Source: Pseudoroseomonas aestuarii
Lineage (GTDB): Bacteria > Pseudomonadota > Alphaproteobacteria > Acetobacterales > Acetobacteraceae
NCBI RefSeq assembly: GCF_042651065.1
Contig: NZ_JBHSCH010000017.1
Location: forward strand, 1-64,000
DNA: 64,000 bases
Direction of reading: 5' to 3'
Both the position numbers and the translations under genes were made by a program. A model generated the notes under the pieces. The model did no database searches and was not told where the DNA came from. It saw only the letters and a list, made by a program, of their open reading frames with translations. Positions 45,045 through 55,034 of the stretch are shown here, in pieces. The first letter of the stretch is position 1, and each line of letters opens with the position of its first letter.

Positions 45045-46208
45045 ATGAACGCCGACACCTCCCCGCGCCCGATCGGGCTGTTCGACATGAAGGCGCAGCA
45101 ATCGCTGATCCGTGCCGAGATCGACCGCCGCGTGGCCGCCATCCTCGACAGCGGCGCCTTCATCAACGGCCCGGACGTGCGCGAGCTGGAGGCGAAGCTG
45201 GCCGAGTTCGCCGGCTGCGCCCATGCCGTCGGCGTCTCCTCCGGCACGGATGCGCTGCAGATCGCCATGATGGCCGAGGGCATCGGCCGTGGCGACGCGG
45301 TGTTCCTGCCCGCCTTCACCTACACCGCCACCGCCGAGGTTCCGCTGGTGCTGGGCGCCACGCCGGTCTTCGTCGATGTGGCGGAGGACGGCTTCAACAT
45401 CGACCTCGCCGACCTGAAGCACCGCATCGCGCTGGTGAAGGCGGAAGGGAGGCTGCGCCCGCGCGCCGTGGTGGGCGTCGACCTGTTCGGCCGCCCCGCC
45501 GACTGGCCGGCGATCCAGGAGATCTGCCGCGCCGAGGGCATGTTCGCGCTCGATGACGCCGCGCAGGCCTTCGGCGCCGCGCTGCACGGCAAGCGCCTGG
45601 GCCAGTGGGCCGATGCGGCGGCGCTCAGCTTCTACCCGACTAAGACGCTGGGCTGCTACGGCGATGGCGGCGCCATCCTGACCAACGATGCCGGCCGCGC
45701 CGAGCTCTACCGCTCGCTCCGCACCCATGGCGAGGGCCGCACCCGCTACGAGGTGGAGCGCACCGGCATGAACGGCCGGCTGGACACCATCCAGGCCGCC
45801 ATCCTGCTCTGCAAGCTGCCGCTGCTGGAGCAGGAGCTGAAGGACCGCGCCCGTGTCGCCCGCTATTACAGCCAGCACCTCGCCGGGCATGTGGTGGTGC
45901 CGGGCGAGATGCCGGGGGCGGAGAGCGCCTGGGGCCTCTATTCCATCCTGCTGCCGGATGCCGAGGCGCGGAGCCGCGCGCAGGCGGCGATGCAGGCGAG
46001 GGGCGTGCCCAGCGCCATCTACTATCCGAAGCCGCTGCATCGCCAGCCGGCCTATGCCGCCGCCCATGCCGAAGGGCTGCGCCAGGCGCCGCCCCTGCCG
46101 GTGAGCGAGGCGCTCTGCCAGCGCATCCTCTCCCTGCCGATGCATCCCTATCTGGATGAGGGGCAGCTCGAGCGTGTCGTGGCGGCGGTGATCGAAGGGG
46201 TGAAGTAG
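45045..46208 (+). CDS. DegT/DnrJ aminotransferase, WbpE-like
   Basis: The 387-residue PLP enzyme has FDMKAQQSLIRAEIDRRV, GAFINGPDVRELEAKLAEF, SSGTDALQIAMMAEGIGRGDAVFLPAFTYTATAE and Schiff-base Lys200 in FYPTKTLGCYGDGGAI. These follow WbpE, which aminates UDP-3-keto-GlcNAcA on the way to 2,3-diamino-uronates. With the WbpA-like dehydrogenase and the epimerase, this suggests a UDP-GlcNAc3NAcA/ManNAc3NAcA route. The required oxidase (WbpB) and acetyltransferase (WbpD) are not in the window. It ends the locus. Confidence 0.87.
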   Translation: MNADTSPRPIGLFDMKAQQSLIRAEIDRRVAAILDSGAFINGPDVRELEAKLAEFAGCAHAVGVSSGTDALQIAMMAEGIGRGDAVFLPAFTYTATAEVPLVLGATPVFVDVAEDGFNIDLADLKHRIALVKAEGRLRPRAVVGVDLFGRPADWPAIQEICRAEGMFALDDAAQAFGAALHGKRLGQWADAAALSFYPTKTLGCYGDGGAILTNDAGRAELYRSLRTHGEGRTRYEVERTGMNGRLDTIQAAILLCKLPLLEQELKDRARVARYYSQHLAGHVVVPGEMPGAESAWGLYSILLPDAEARSRAQAAMQARGVPSAIYYPKPLHRQPAYAAAHAEGLRQAPPLPVSEALCQRILSLPMHPYLDEGQLERVVAAVIEGVK

Positions 46209-46262
46209 TAGAAACCTTCTTTTTCTGAAGAATAAAGAAGCAAAAAGACTTTGTCTGTTCTG
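46209..46262 (+). repeat. Third copy of the AT-rich intergenic repeat
   Basis: CTTCTTTTTCT (46216-46226) pairs imperfectly with AGAATAAAGAAG (46229-46240), followed by CAAAAAGACTTTGTCTGTT. This is about 85% identical to the reverse complement of 5792-5843. It lies between the convergent polysaccharide and epimerase genes and can terminate both. Confidence 0.75.
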
Positions 46263-46293
46263 GCGCCTCGCCGGCCTCATGCGAGGCGCCAGG

Positions 46294-47157
46294 TTACAGC
46301 GTCACGCTCCAGGTGAAGTCCCGGCTCCCGCCGGGCGGGATGTGCAGCAGGCCCGGCTTTTCTGCGAAGTCGCCATCCCAGCCCACCGGGCTGGACATGC
46401 CGTGCCAGGGCTCGATGCACAGGAAGTCCGCCCCCTCGGGCTTCGACCAGATGCCGAGATCCGGGTAGCCCTCCCACCGCACGGTCAGCGCCGTGCCGTC
46501 CGGCGCCTCGTAGCGCAGGGCGCGGCTGGCCACGTCGGGCAGGATCAGCGCGTCGCGCGCGAAGAGGGCGGGCGAGAGCGGCAAATCCCGGCCCTGCACC
46601 GGGGAAGGCTCCGCCGGCCCCAGCAGGCCGCCTTCCAGCCGGTGGGCGGGGCCGTGCTCGGGCTGCTCGAACACCAGGCGGTGCGCCTCCTTCGGCGCGC
46701 CCGGCACCAGGGGCCAGCGGAAGGCGGGGTGCGCGCCGATGGCGCAGGGCAGCACCGCCTCGCCGGGGTTGGCGATGCGGGCCGTCACCGTCAGCGTGCC
46801 GCCGGCCAGCGCATAGGCCAGTTCCAGCGTGAAGCCGAAGGGGAAGAGGGCGCGGCTCTCCGCGTCATCGGTCAGGCGCAGGCGGCAGGAGGCGGGCTCC
46901 CGCTCCACCCATTCGAAGCGGCGGTCGCGGGCGAAGCCGTGCTGCGTCAGGCGGTGCTCCGCCCCGGCATGGCGCAGCGTGTCCCCGGCCAGCTTGCCGA
47001 CGATGGGGAACAGCACCGGCGCGTGGCGGCGCCATTCCGGCCCGGCCTGCCAGAGATATTCCCCGCCCGCGGCGTCGCACAGGCTCACCAGCTCGGCGCC
47101 GCGCGCCTGGATGGTGGCCGAGAGGCCATCGGCCCCGATGCGGTGGCGGTCGGTCAT
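46294..47157 (-). CDS. Aldose 1-epimerase family protein (LacX-like)
   Basis: The 287-residue galactose-mutarotase-fold protein has GAELVSLCDAAGGEYLWQAGPEWRRHAPVLFPIVGKL, THGF-like TQHGFARDRRFEW, IGAHPAFRWPL (catalytic His) and FLCIEPWHGMSSPVG (catalytic Glu). The LacX subgroup is of unclear specificity. The ATG overlaps the stop of the upstream reductase (ATGA), so both are made from one mRNA. Confidence 0.85.
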   Translation of the reverse strand: MTDRHRIGADGLSATIQARGAELVSLCDAAGGEYLWQAGPEWRRHAPVLFPIVGKLAGDTLRHAGAEHRLTQHGFARDRRFEWVEREPASCRLRLTDDAESRALFPFGFTLELAYALAGGTLTVTARIANPGEAVLPCAIGAHPAFRWPLVPGAPKEAHRLVFEQPEHGPAHRLEGGLLGPAEPSPVQGRDLPLSPALFARDALILPDVASRALRYEAPDGTALTVRWEGYPDLGIWSKPEGADFLCIEPWHGMSSPVGWDGDFAEKPGLLHIPPGGSRDFTWSVTL

Positions 47158-48116
47158 GCGGCGCGTCCCGGGTCCTTGTCCCTCTGGGCCTTCTCCTCGG
47201 CCCGCCGTTCCTCATAGGTCTTGGCGTGCAGGTAGGCGATGGCGTGCAGCTCCTCCTCCACGCCGACGCGCCGTGCCGCCGCCAGCAGGTAGCCCAGGAT
47301 GTGGTCGGCCTCGATGCGGCCGCCCTGCTCCAGGTCGCGCAGCATGCTGGCGGTGTAGCTGCCGGCGGGGTCGGCCAGCATGGCGCGGTATTCCGCCTCG
47401 AAGCCGGGCGGCATGGCCACGCCATGCGCGGCGGCGATGGCGATGTTGCGCTCCAGCAGCCGGTGCATGAAGGCCACCCCGCCCGGCGCGCGGGCGATCT
47501 GCCCGGTGGAGCCGCGCAGCAGCACGGTGCCGGCCGCCACCGTGCCGAGATGCACCAGCTTGGCCCACATGGCGGCGCGGATGTCGGGCACCGCCTGGGC
47601 CTCGATGCCGCCGCGCCGGGCCAGCGCCGCCAGCGCCTCGACGCGCGGCGTCATCCGCCCGTCCATCTCGCCGAAGGTGAGGTAGCGCCAGTCGGAGAGG
47701 TTCCGCACCTCGCCGCTCGGCGCCAGGGTGGCGCGGATCTTGGCGAGGCCGCCCAGCACCGCCGCCTCGCCGAAGGCCTCGCGCAGCGTGTCGATGTGCG
47801 AAAGCCCGTTCAGCACCGGCAGGATCGCCGTCTCCGGCCCCACCACCGGGCGGATGGAGTCGATCGCCGCCTCCAGGTCGTAGGCCTTGCAGCTCAGCAG
47901 CACCACGTCCCAGCCCGGCCGCACCTCGCCGGCCAGCAGCGCCGTGACGGGGCGGCACCAGGCGCCCAGCGCCGGGCAGCGGACCGAGAGCCCTTCGCGC
48001 CGCAGCTGCGCCTGGCGCTTGGGGCGCACCAGGAAGGCCAGCTCGGCGCCGGCCTCCAGCAGGCGGGCGCCGAAATAGCCGCCCAGGGCCCCGGCCCCGA
48101 GCACCAGGATTCGCAT
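47154..48116 (-). CDS. 2-dehydropantoate 2-reductase family protein
   Basis: The 320-residue NADPH enzyme begins RILVLGAGALGGYFGARLLEAG and has LLSCKAYDLEAAI, VLNGLSHID, MWAKLVHLGTVAAGTVL (catalytic Lys) and SYTASMLRDLEQGGRIEADHILG. PanE converts ketopantoate to pantoate in CoA synthesis; proteobacteria also carry paralogues with other 2-oxo acids. Start 48116 is preferred because GGAGG lies 10 bp upstream; ATG 48125 abuts that site. Confidence 0.85.
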   Translation of the reverse strand: MRILVLGAGALGGYFGARLLEAGAELAFLVRPKRQAQLRREGLSVRCPALGAWCRPVTALLAGEVRPGWDVVLLSCKAYDLEAAIDSIRPVVGPETAILPVLNGLSHIDTLREAFGEAAVLGGLAKIRATLAPSGEVRNLSDWRYLTFGEMDGRMTPRVEALAALARRGGIEAQAVPDIRAAMWAKLVHLGTVAAGTVLLRGSTGQIARAPGGVAFMHRLLERNIAIAAAHGVAMPPGFEAEYRAMLADPAGSYTASMLRDLEQGGRIEADHILGYLLAAARRVGVEEELHAIAYLHAKTYEERRAEEKAQRDKDPGRAA

Positions 48117-48220
48117 CCGCCACATTCCTCCGGCCTGTCTCGCGAAAGGGGTTCCACACTCCCCGCCCGCTGGCAATCCGGGCGGCGCGACGGCTGGGTG
48201 AAAGTTGACTTCGGCGCGGA

Positions 48221-48248
48221 TTGCGGCGGGGCGCATTCTTCATACTAT
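48221..48248 (+). promoter_or_regulatory. Candidate promoter of the LOV kinase gene
   Basis: TTGCGG (48221-48226) is 16 bp before TACTAT (48243-48248), in the 290-bp gap between the divergent reductase and kinase genes. A 5' leader of about 150 nt would follow. The rest of the gap shows no gene or clear repeat. Confidence 0.3.
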
Positions 48249-48406
48249 CCGCGCCAGACCGGCATGCAGGGCGTGCGCGGCATGTGGCCAGGGATGCGCC
48301 CGGTTGTGGAACCCCGAGACCGGGCCATTTTCAAAGCGATCCTGGGCTCATGATGCCGCCCGCCCGGGGACGGCCACGCCAGGCGCGGTCCGGCCCCTCA
48401 GCCCCG

Positions 48407-50029
48407 ATGGAATTTCTCATGGAGCCTGATCCGGCCTCCCGAACCTCCAGCCCGCCCGTCTCCAACAGTGGCGGCAAGCAGTATGGCGACATCTTCTTCG
48501 CGGCCGTCGAGACCACGCGCATGCCGATGATCGTCACCGACGCGCGGGCCAAGGACCACCCGATCATCTTCGCCAACAACGCCTTCCTGAAGATGACGGG
48601 CTACAGCCTGGACGAGATCCTCGGCACCAATTGCCGCTTCCTGCAGGGGCCCGACACCGACCGGGAGACCGTGGCCAGCGTCCGCGCCGCCATCAGCGAG
48701 CGGCGCGAGATCGCCACCGAGATCCTCAACTACCGCAAGAACGGCTCCACCTTCTGGAACGCGCTGTTCGTCTCCCCCGTCTACAACGCCCAGGGGGAGC
48801 TGATGTACTTCTTCGGCTCGCAGCTCGATGTGAGCCGCCGGCGGGATGCCGAGGACGCGCTGCGGCAGAGCCAGAAGATGGAGGCGCTGGGCCAGCTCAC
48901 CGGCGGCATCGCGCACGACTTCAACAACCTGCTGCAGGTCATGGTGGGCTATCTGGAGCTGACCGAGCACGCGCTGGGGCGCCCGGAGCTGGACCGCAAC
49001 CGCATGCAGCGCGGGCTGCAGAACGTGCGCGGCGCCGTGAACCGCGCCACCACCCTGACGCAGCAATTGCTGGCCTTCGCCCGCAAGCAGCGGCTCGACG
49101 GCCGCACCCTGAACCTCAACACGCTGGTCGAGGGCATGCGCGACATGGCCCGCCGCACCCTGGGCGACGCCATCGCGCTGCGGCTGGACCTGGCGGAGGG
49201 GCTGGGCAATTGCCGGCTGGACCCGACCCAGGCGGAGGTGGCGCTGCTCAACATCCTGATCAACGCGCGCGACGCCATGGCCGAGCAGCCGCAGGGCCTG
49301 CTCACCATCCGCACCCGCAACGTCACGCTCGACGCGGAGGCGACTGGCGCCATCGGCAATCTGGCGCCGGGGCGCTACGTGCAGCTCTCCATCGCCGACA
49401 CCGGCACCGGCATGCCGCCCGACATCCTGGCCCGGGTGATGGACCCCTTCTTCACCACCAAGGAGGAGGGCAAGGGGACCGGGCTCGGCCTGTCGATGGT
49501 CTATGGCTTCGCCAAGCAGTCGGGCGGCGCGCTGCAGATCGAATCGGAGATGGGCGCCGGCACCACGGTCAATCTCTACTTCCCCGACCAGGGAGATGAG
49601 GAGCGGCCGGCGGCCCGGCGCAGCCTGCGCGTGATGGACCGCGCCGGCACCGAGCATGTGCTGGTGGTGGACGACCGCGAGGAGGTGGCGGAGCTGGCAC
49701 GCGCCATCCTGGAGGATTTCGGCTACACGGTGCTGGTGGCCGCCAATGGCCGCGCGGCGCTGGACATCCTCGATCAGGCGGAGCGGGTGGACCTGCTGTT
49801 CTCCGACCTGATCATGCCCGGCGGCATGAACGGCGTGATGCTGGCCCGCGAGGCGCGCCGCCGCCAGCCGAAGCTGAAGGTGCTGCTGACCACCGGCTAT
49901 GCCGAGGCCTCGCTGGAGCGCAGCGATGCCGGCGGCTCGGAGTTCGACGTGATCAGCAAGCCCTATGGCCGGCTGGAACTGGCTCGCAAGGTGCGCCTGA
50001 TCCTGGACGGGCCGACCGGCATCGGCTGA
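48407..50029 (+). CDS. LOV-domain blue-light sensor hybrid histidine kinase
   Basis: The 540-residue soluble protein has a PAS/LOV domain (about 25-140) with GTNCRFLQGPDTD, where Cys76 forms the flavin adduct, and FWNALFVSPVYN. Next are an HWE-unlike HisKA-type region with H170 in GGIAHDFNNLLQVMVGYL, an ATP site (NILINARDAM, DTGTGMPPDI, GTGLGLSMVYG) and a C-terminal receiver with D467 in LFSDLIMPGG. Phosphate may pass from H170 to its own receiver. There is no response-regulator gene beside it. The start is uncertain; ATGs at 48350, 48353 and 48419 are in frame. Confidence 0.9.
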   Translation: MEFLMEPDPASRTSSPPVSNSGGKQYGDIFFAAVETTRMPMIVTDARAKDHPIIFANNAFLKMTGYSLDEILGTNCRFLQGPDTDRETVASVRAAISERREIATEILNYRKNGSTFWNALFVSPVYNAQGELMYFFGSQLDVSRRRDAEDALRQSQKMEALGQLTGGIAHDFNNLLQVMVGYLELTEHALGRPELDRNRMQRGLQNVRGAVNRATTLTQQLLAFARKQRLDGRTLNLNTLVEGMRDMARRTLGDAIALRLDLAEGLGNCRLDPTQAEVALLNILINARDAMAEQPQGLLTIRTRNVTLDAEATGAIGNLAPGRYVQLSIADTGTGMPPDILARVMDPFFTTKEEGKGTGLGLSMVYGFAKQSGGALQIESEMGAGTTVNLYFPDQGDEERPAARRSLRVMDRAGTEHVLVVDDREEVAELARAILEDFGYTVLVAANGRAALDILDQAERVDLLFSDLIMPGGMNGVMLAREARRRQPKLKVLLTTGYAEASLERSDAGGSEFDVISKPYGRLELARKVRLILDGPTGIG

Positions 50030-50030
50030 T

Positions 50031-50062
50031 GCCGGGCGGGGGCGCCTTCTCCCCCGCCCGGC
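50031..50062. terminator. Bidirectional hairpin between LOV kinase and acs
   Basis: GCCGGGCGGGGG (50031-50042) and CCCCCGCCCGGC (50051-50062) make a perfect 12-bp stem with loop CGCCTTCT, lying between two convergent stops. No T-run is present. Confidence 0.6.
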
Positions 50063-50069
50063 GGCGCCT

Positions 50070-52004
<1,935 letters not shown>

Positions 52005-52127
52005 CGTGTTCCTCCCGCTGTGGTGCGCCCCTCCTGCGGGGCTTCGTCCACTGTTTCAACGCCCATTGGGCCAAGGGGCCATGACCTGCGTCAAGTGAAG
52101 CCCACGCAGGGAAGCGGCGGGTGGCCT

Positions 52128-52478
52128 TCAGGCCCCCGCATCGGCCGGCACCCAGACGACGCCCGCGGCGTCGATCCGCGCCGGCACCGCCTCCAGCGAA
52201 TCGCCGGCGCAGGGGCCAGAGAGGCAGAAGCCGTCCTCCACCTGGAAACGCGCGCCATGCACGGCGCAGACGATATGCTCCCCCGCCCCGTCCAGGAAGC
52301 GGTCCGGCATCATCTCCAGGGCGACCCCGACATGCGGGCAGGAATTGACATAGACATGCACCGCCCCGCCGCGCCGCACGGCGAACAGGCCGATGAAGCT
52401 GCCCTCCGGGCCGGGGAAGCCCCGCGCCTGCCCGTCGGCGATCTCGTCGAGGCGGCAGAGGCGGCGTTCATCAGTCAT
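52128..52478 (-). CDS. Rieske 2Fe-2S domain protein
   Basis: The 116-residue single-domain protein has the Rieske ligands C47 and H49 (SCPHVG) and C71 and H74 (CAVHGARF), with the typical loop LSGPCAGD. It resembles ferredoxin components of dioxygenases and NirD-like or arsenite oxidase small subunits. No oxygenase or reductase gene is nearby, so its partner is unknown. Confidence 0.85.
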   Translation of the reverse strand: MTDERRLCRLDEIADGQARGFPGPEGSFIGLFAVRRGGAVHVYVNSCPHVGVALEMMPDRFLDGAGEHIVCAVHGARFQVEDGFCLSGPCAGDSLEAVPARIDAAGVVWVPADAGA

Positions 52479-52631
52479 CGGGCATCGGTCATCGGGGGTG
52501 AGGTCTCCGGCACGGTGTGGGGGCAGGGCCAGGGATCGCGCGGCGCGGCGGGCAAGGCAAGCGCCCCCTGCCCTTCATGGTCTGGTAATCTTTGGCCCCG
52601 ACGATAAGGCCACGGAAAGGAAAGGCCGCCA

Positions 52632-53126
52632 ATGCGACAGCACGGAGCCTGGATGGCGATCGGGGTTTGGCTGCTGCTGGCCGGCACCGCCGCGGCGCAG
52701 ACGCGGCCGGACGTGGACCCCTGGGGCCGCTACAACGGCCGGACGGAGCAGCAGGGCGGCACGCTGCGTCACTACGATCCCTGGGGCCGCTACGAGGGGC
52801 GCTCGGAACGCTCCGCCGGCGGCGGCGTGATGCGCCACTACGATGCCGAGGGCCGCTACCTGGGGCGGGACGACATCGAGCGGGATTTCCGCAACCGCCA
52901 GCCCGCGCCGCCGCCGGTCTACCGCCCCCTGCCGCAGCCCTACCCGCCGCAGCCGCCCTACGGGAGTGGCTACGGCCAATCCAACGGCTACGGCCAGCCC
53001 AATGTGCATGTCTATATCGACCCGGCGCCGCCGCTCTGGACGCCCGCCGAGCCGGAGCGCCCGCAACCCCCGCCGCCGCGCGGCCGCACACCCTGGTTCA
53101 ACGACCCGCAGCGCGCGCGGCCCTGA
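52632..53126 (+). CDS. Secreted Pro-rich protein with three WGRYxGR repeats
   Basis: The 164-residue protein has a signal peptide (MRQHGAWMAIGVWLLLAGTA, cleavage near residue 23). Three repeats follow: DPWGRYNGR (29-37), DPWGRYEGR (49-57) and DAEGRYLGR (71-79), spaced 20 and 22 residues apart and linked by HYD. The rest is a Pro/Tyr/Gly-rich segment (PYPPQPPYGSGYGQSNGYGQ). I do not recognise a function. Repeats that end in HYD look like YD-type sequence bends. It is monocistronic. Confidence 0.7.
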   Translation: MRQHGAWMAIGVWLLLAGTAAAQTRPDVDPWGRYNGRTEQQGGTLRHYDPWGRYEGRSERSAGGGVMRHYDAEGRYLGRDDIERDFRNRQPAPPPVYRPLPQPYPPQPPYGSGYGQSNGYGQPNVHVYIDPAPPLWTPAEPERPQPPPPRGRTPWFNDPQRARP

Positions 53127-53170
53127 GGGAACAACCCAGAGGAAGCGGTCCAGGGAAAGCCGGGAGGGCC

Positions 53171-53626
53171 TCAGCCCTCCCAGCCCCCCATGCGGCACAG
53201 CAGCGCCCAGTGTTCCGGCGAGATCGGCATCACCGAGAGGCGGGACTGGCGGATCAGCCCGATCTCGGCCAGCGCCGGCTCGGCCTTGATCGCCGACAGC
53301 GGCACGGGGCGGGGCATCGGCCCCACCGCGCGCATGTCGGTGCAGACCCAGCGCGGGGCACGGCCCTCCGGCACGGCCTCGGTGGGGTCGGGATAGGCTT
53401 CCCGCGCCACCTCGACCACGCCGACGATCTCCTTCCCCACATTGGAGTGGTAGAAGAAGGCCCGGTCGCCCCGGCGCATGGCGCGCAGGAAGCTGGCGGC
53501 CTGGGCGTTGCGCACGCCGGTCCAGGGTTCCGTGCCGTTCGCCACCTGCTGCTGCCAGGAGAAGGCGTCCGGCTCGCTCTTGACCAGCCAGAAGCGCCTT
53601 TCAGCCAAGGCGCTGGCCGCCGGCAT
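53171..53626 (-). CDS. EVE domain-containing protein
   Basis: The 151-residue PUA-like protein has FWLVKSEPDAFSWQQQ, WTGVRNAQAASFLRAMRRGDRAFFYHSN, GVVEVAREAYPDP and SLSVMPISPEHW-like SRLSVMPISPEHW. EVE domains bind modified bases in DNA or RNA. The start at 53626 overlaps the YciI gene by 26 bp, so the two are coupled. No restriction system is near. Confidence 0.88.
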   Translation of the reverse strand: MPAASALAERRFWLVKSEPDAFSWQQQVANGTEPWTGVRNAQAASFLRAMRRGDRAFFYHSNVGKEIVGVVEVAREAYPDPTEAVPEGRAPRWVCTDMRAVGPMPRPVPLSAIKAEPALAEIGLIRQSRLSVMPISPEHWALLCRMGGWEG

Positions 53627-53894
53627 AGACCTGCCGGAAGGGGCGGATGGTGGTGCGGGCGAACAGCCCGGCCTGGGCATAGGGGTCGGCCGCCGCGAAG
53701 GCCTCGGCCGCCGCCTGGTCCTCCGCCTCGACGATCAGCACGCTGCCGCAGGGCTTGCCCTCGGCGTCCAGCACCGGGCCGGCCTGCACCAGCTTCTCCA
53801 CCTGGCTGTCCAGGTACTCCAGGTGGGTGGGGCGGGTGGCCAGGCGCAGCTCCAGGGCGCCGGGCTTGTCCTCGGCGACGATGGCGAACAGCAT
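53601..53894 (-). CDS. YciI family protein
   Basis: The 97-residue ferredoxin-like fold protein begins MLFAIVAEDKPGALELRLATRPTHLEYL. It has the family's His in THLEYLD and the DPYAQAGLF motif (catalytic-type Asp). Relatives include dehydrohalogenase-like and PHB-related small enzymes; most are uncharacterised. GAGAGGAC precedes the ATG. It is the first gene of a pair with the EVE protein. Confidence 0.87.
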   Translation of the reverse strand: MLFAIVAEDKPGALELRLATRPTHLEYLDSQVEKLVQAGPVLDAEGKPCGSVLIVEAEDQAAAEAFAAADPYAQAGLFARTTIRPFRQVYAGGQRLG

Positions 53895-54004
53895 GGTGGA
53901 ACGTCCTCTCGAAAGGGGCGCGGCGCCAGCCGCCGCTGTTGCATGACGTAACCGCGTGCGGCGATGGCTTCAATCCGGCGCCGCCAGCGCCTAGTTTGCG
54001 CCGC

Positions 54005-54853
54005 GTGAGCACCCCCGCGCCCCATCCGGCCCCCCGGCCCCTCTCCGCCACGCCCCAGCCCGGCACCCCGCAGCCGGGCGGCGGGCTGCACCGCTTCGCC
54101 AATCCCGGCCGCTTCCTGCGGCTGACGGACCGCGCGCTGCCCTGGCTGTGGGGCGCCGCCGTGCTGGTGCTGGGGATCGGCGCCGCCTGGGCGCTGCTCT
54201 TCTCGCCGCCCGACTGGCAGCAGGGCGAGACGGTGCGGATCATGTACGTCCATGTCCCGATGGCCTGGCTGGCGATGGGCGGCTATCTCGGCCTCGCCAT
54301 CGCCTCGCTGATGTCGCTGATCTGGCGCCACCCGCTGGCCGACCTCGCGGCGCGGGAGCTCTCGCCCGTGGGGGCCATGGTCACGGCGCTCTGCCTCGCC
54401 ACCGGCAGCCTGTGGGGCCGGCCGATGTGGGGCACCTGGTGGGCCTGGGACGCGCGGATGACCTCCGTGCTGGTGCTGTTCTTCCTCTGGATGGGCCACG
54501 CCGCCCTGGTCCGCGCCTTCGACGAGGAGGAGCGCGGCGCGCGGGCCGGCGCCATCCTCGCCCTGGTGGGGGCGGTCAACCTGCCGGTCATCAAGTGGAG
54601 CGTGGACTGGTTCAACACGCTGCACCAGTCGGCCTCCGTCACGCGGGCGGCGGCGCCGGGGCTGCATGTCGATATCCTCTACCCGCTGCTCACCTGCGCG
54701 GCGGGGTTCGGGCTGGCCTTCGCGGCGCTGGTGCTGGCGCGCACGCGGGCGGCGGTGATGGAGCGGCGGGTGCGGCAGTTGCAACTGGCCCAGGCACGGC
54801 GACATGACACGCAGCGGCCCGCGGCCGGCCCGGCGGCGGACCTCCAGGCTTGA
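54005..54853 (+). CDS. ccmC: Haem exporter/handling protein CcmC
   Basis: The 282-residue inner-membrane protein has six helices. The haem-handling WWD-type motif reads GTWWAWDARMTSVLVLFFLWMG, and the ligands His in YVHVPMAWLAMG and NTLHQSASVTR are present. CcmC delivers haem to CcmE. The GTG start at 54005 gives a Pro-rich cytosolic lead of about 35 residues, longer than usual. It begins the ccm operon; ccmA and ccmB are not in the window. Confidence 0.93.
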   Translation: MSTPAPHPAPRPLSATPQPGTPQPGGGLHRFANPGRFLRLTDRALPWLWGAAVLVLGIGAAWALLFSPPDWQQGETVRIMYVHVPMAWLAMGGYLGLAIASLMSLIWRHPLADLAARELSPVGAMVTALCLATGSLWGRPMWGTWWAWDARMTSVLVLFFLWMGHAALVRAFDEEERGARAGAILALVGAVNLPVIKWSVDWFNTLHQSASVTRAAAPGLHVDILYPLLTCAAGFGLAFAALVLARTRAAVMERRVRQLQLAQARRHDTQRPAAGPAADLQA

Positions 54854-54887
54854 TGCAAGTCATGGAAAAACCTGACAGAAGGGCGGC

Positions 54888-55034
54888 ATGACGCAGCATT
54901 GGTGGCATGTGGCCATCTCCTGGGGGCTGGCGGCGCTGGGCTTCGGGGGCATGGCGGTCCTGGCCGCGTGGCGGCACGCGGCGGCGAAGCGGCATCTGGC
55001 CCGGCTGGATCCGCGCGAGAGGAGGCGGGCATGA
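54888..55034 (+). CDS. ccmD: Haem exporter protein CcmD
   Basis: The 48-residue protein has one hydrophobic helix (SWGLAALGFGGMAVLAAW) and a basic tail (RHLARLDPRERRRA), as expected for CcmD, which helps release holo-CcmE. Its TGA overlaps the ccmE ATG. It was found by position between ccmC and ccmE. Confidence 0.85.
   Translation: MTQHWWHVAISWGLAALGFGGMAVLAAWRHAAAKRHLARLDPRERRRA

Noticed and set aside
43250..45319. 689-codon minus-strand frame, and a similar one at 41533-43635
   Set aside because: Both are antisense to the WbpA- and PglF-like genes, which have full family motifs.
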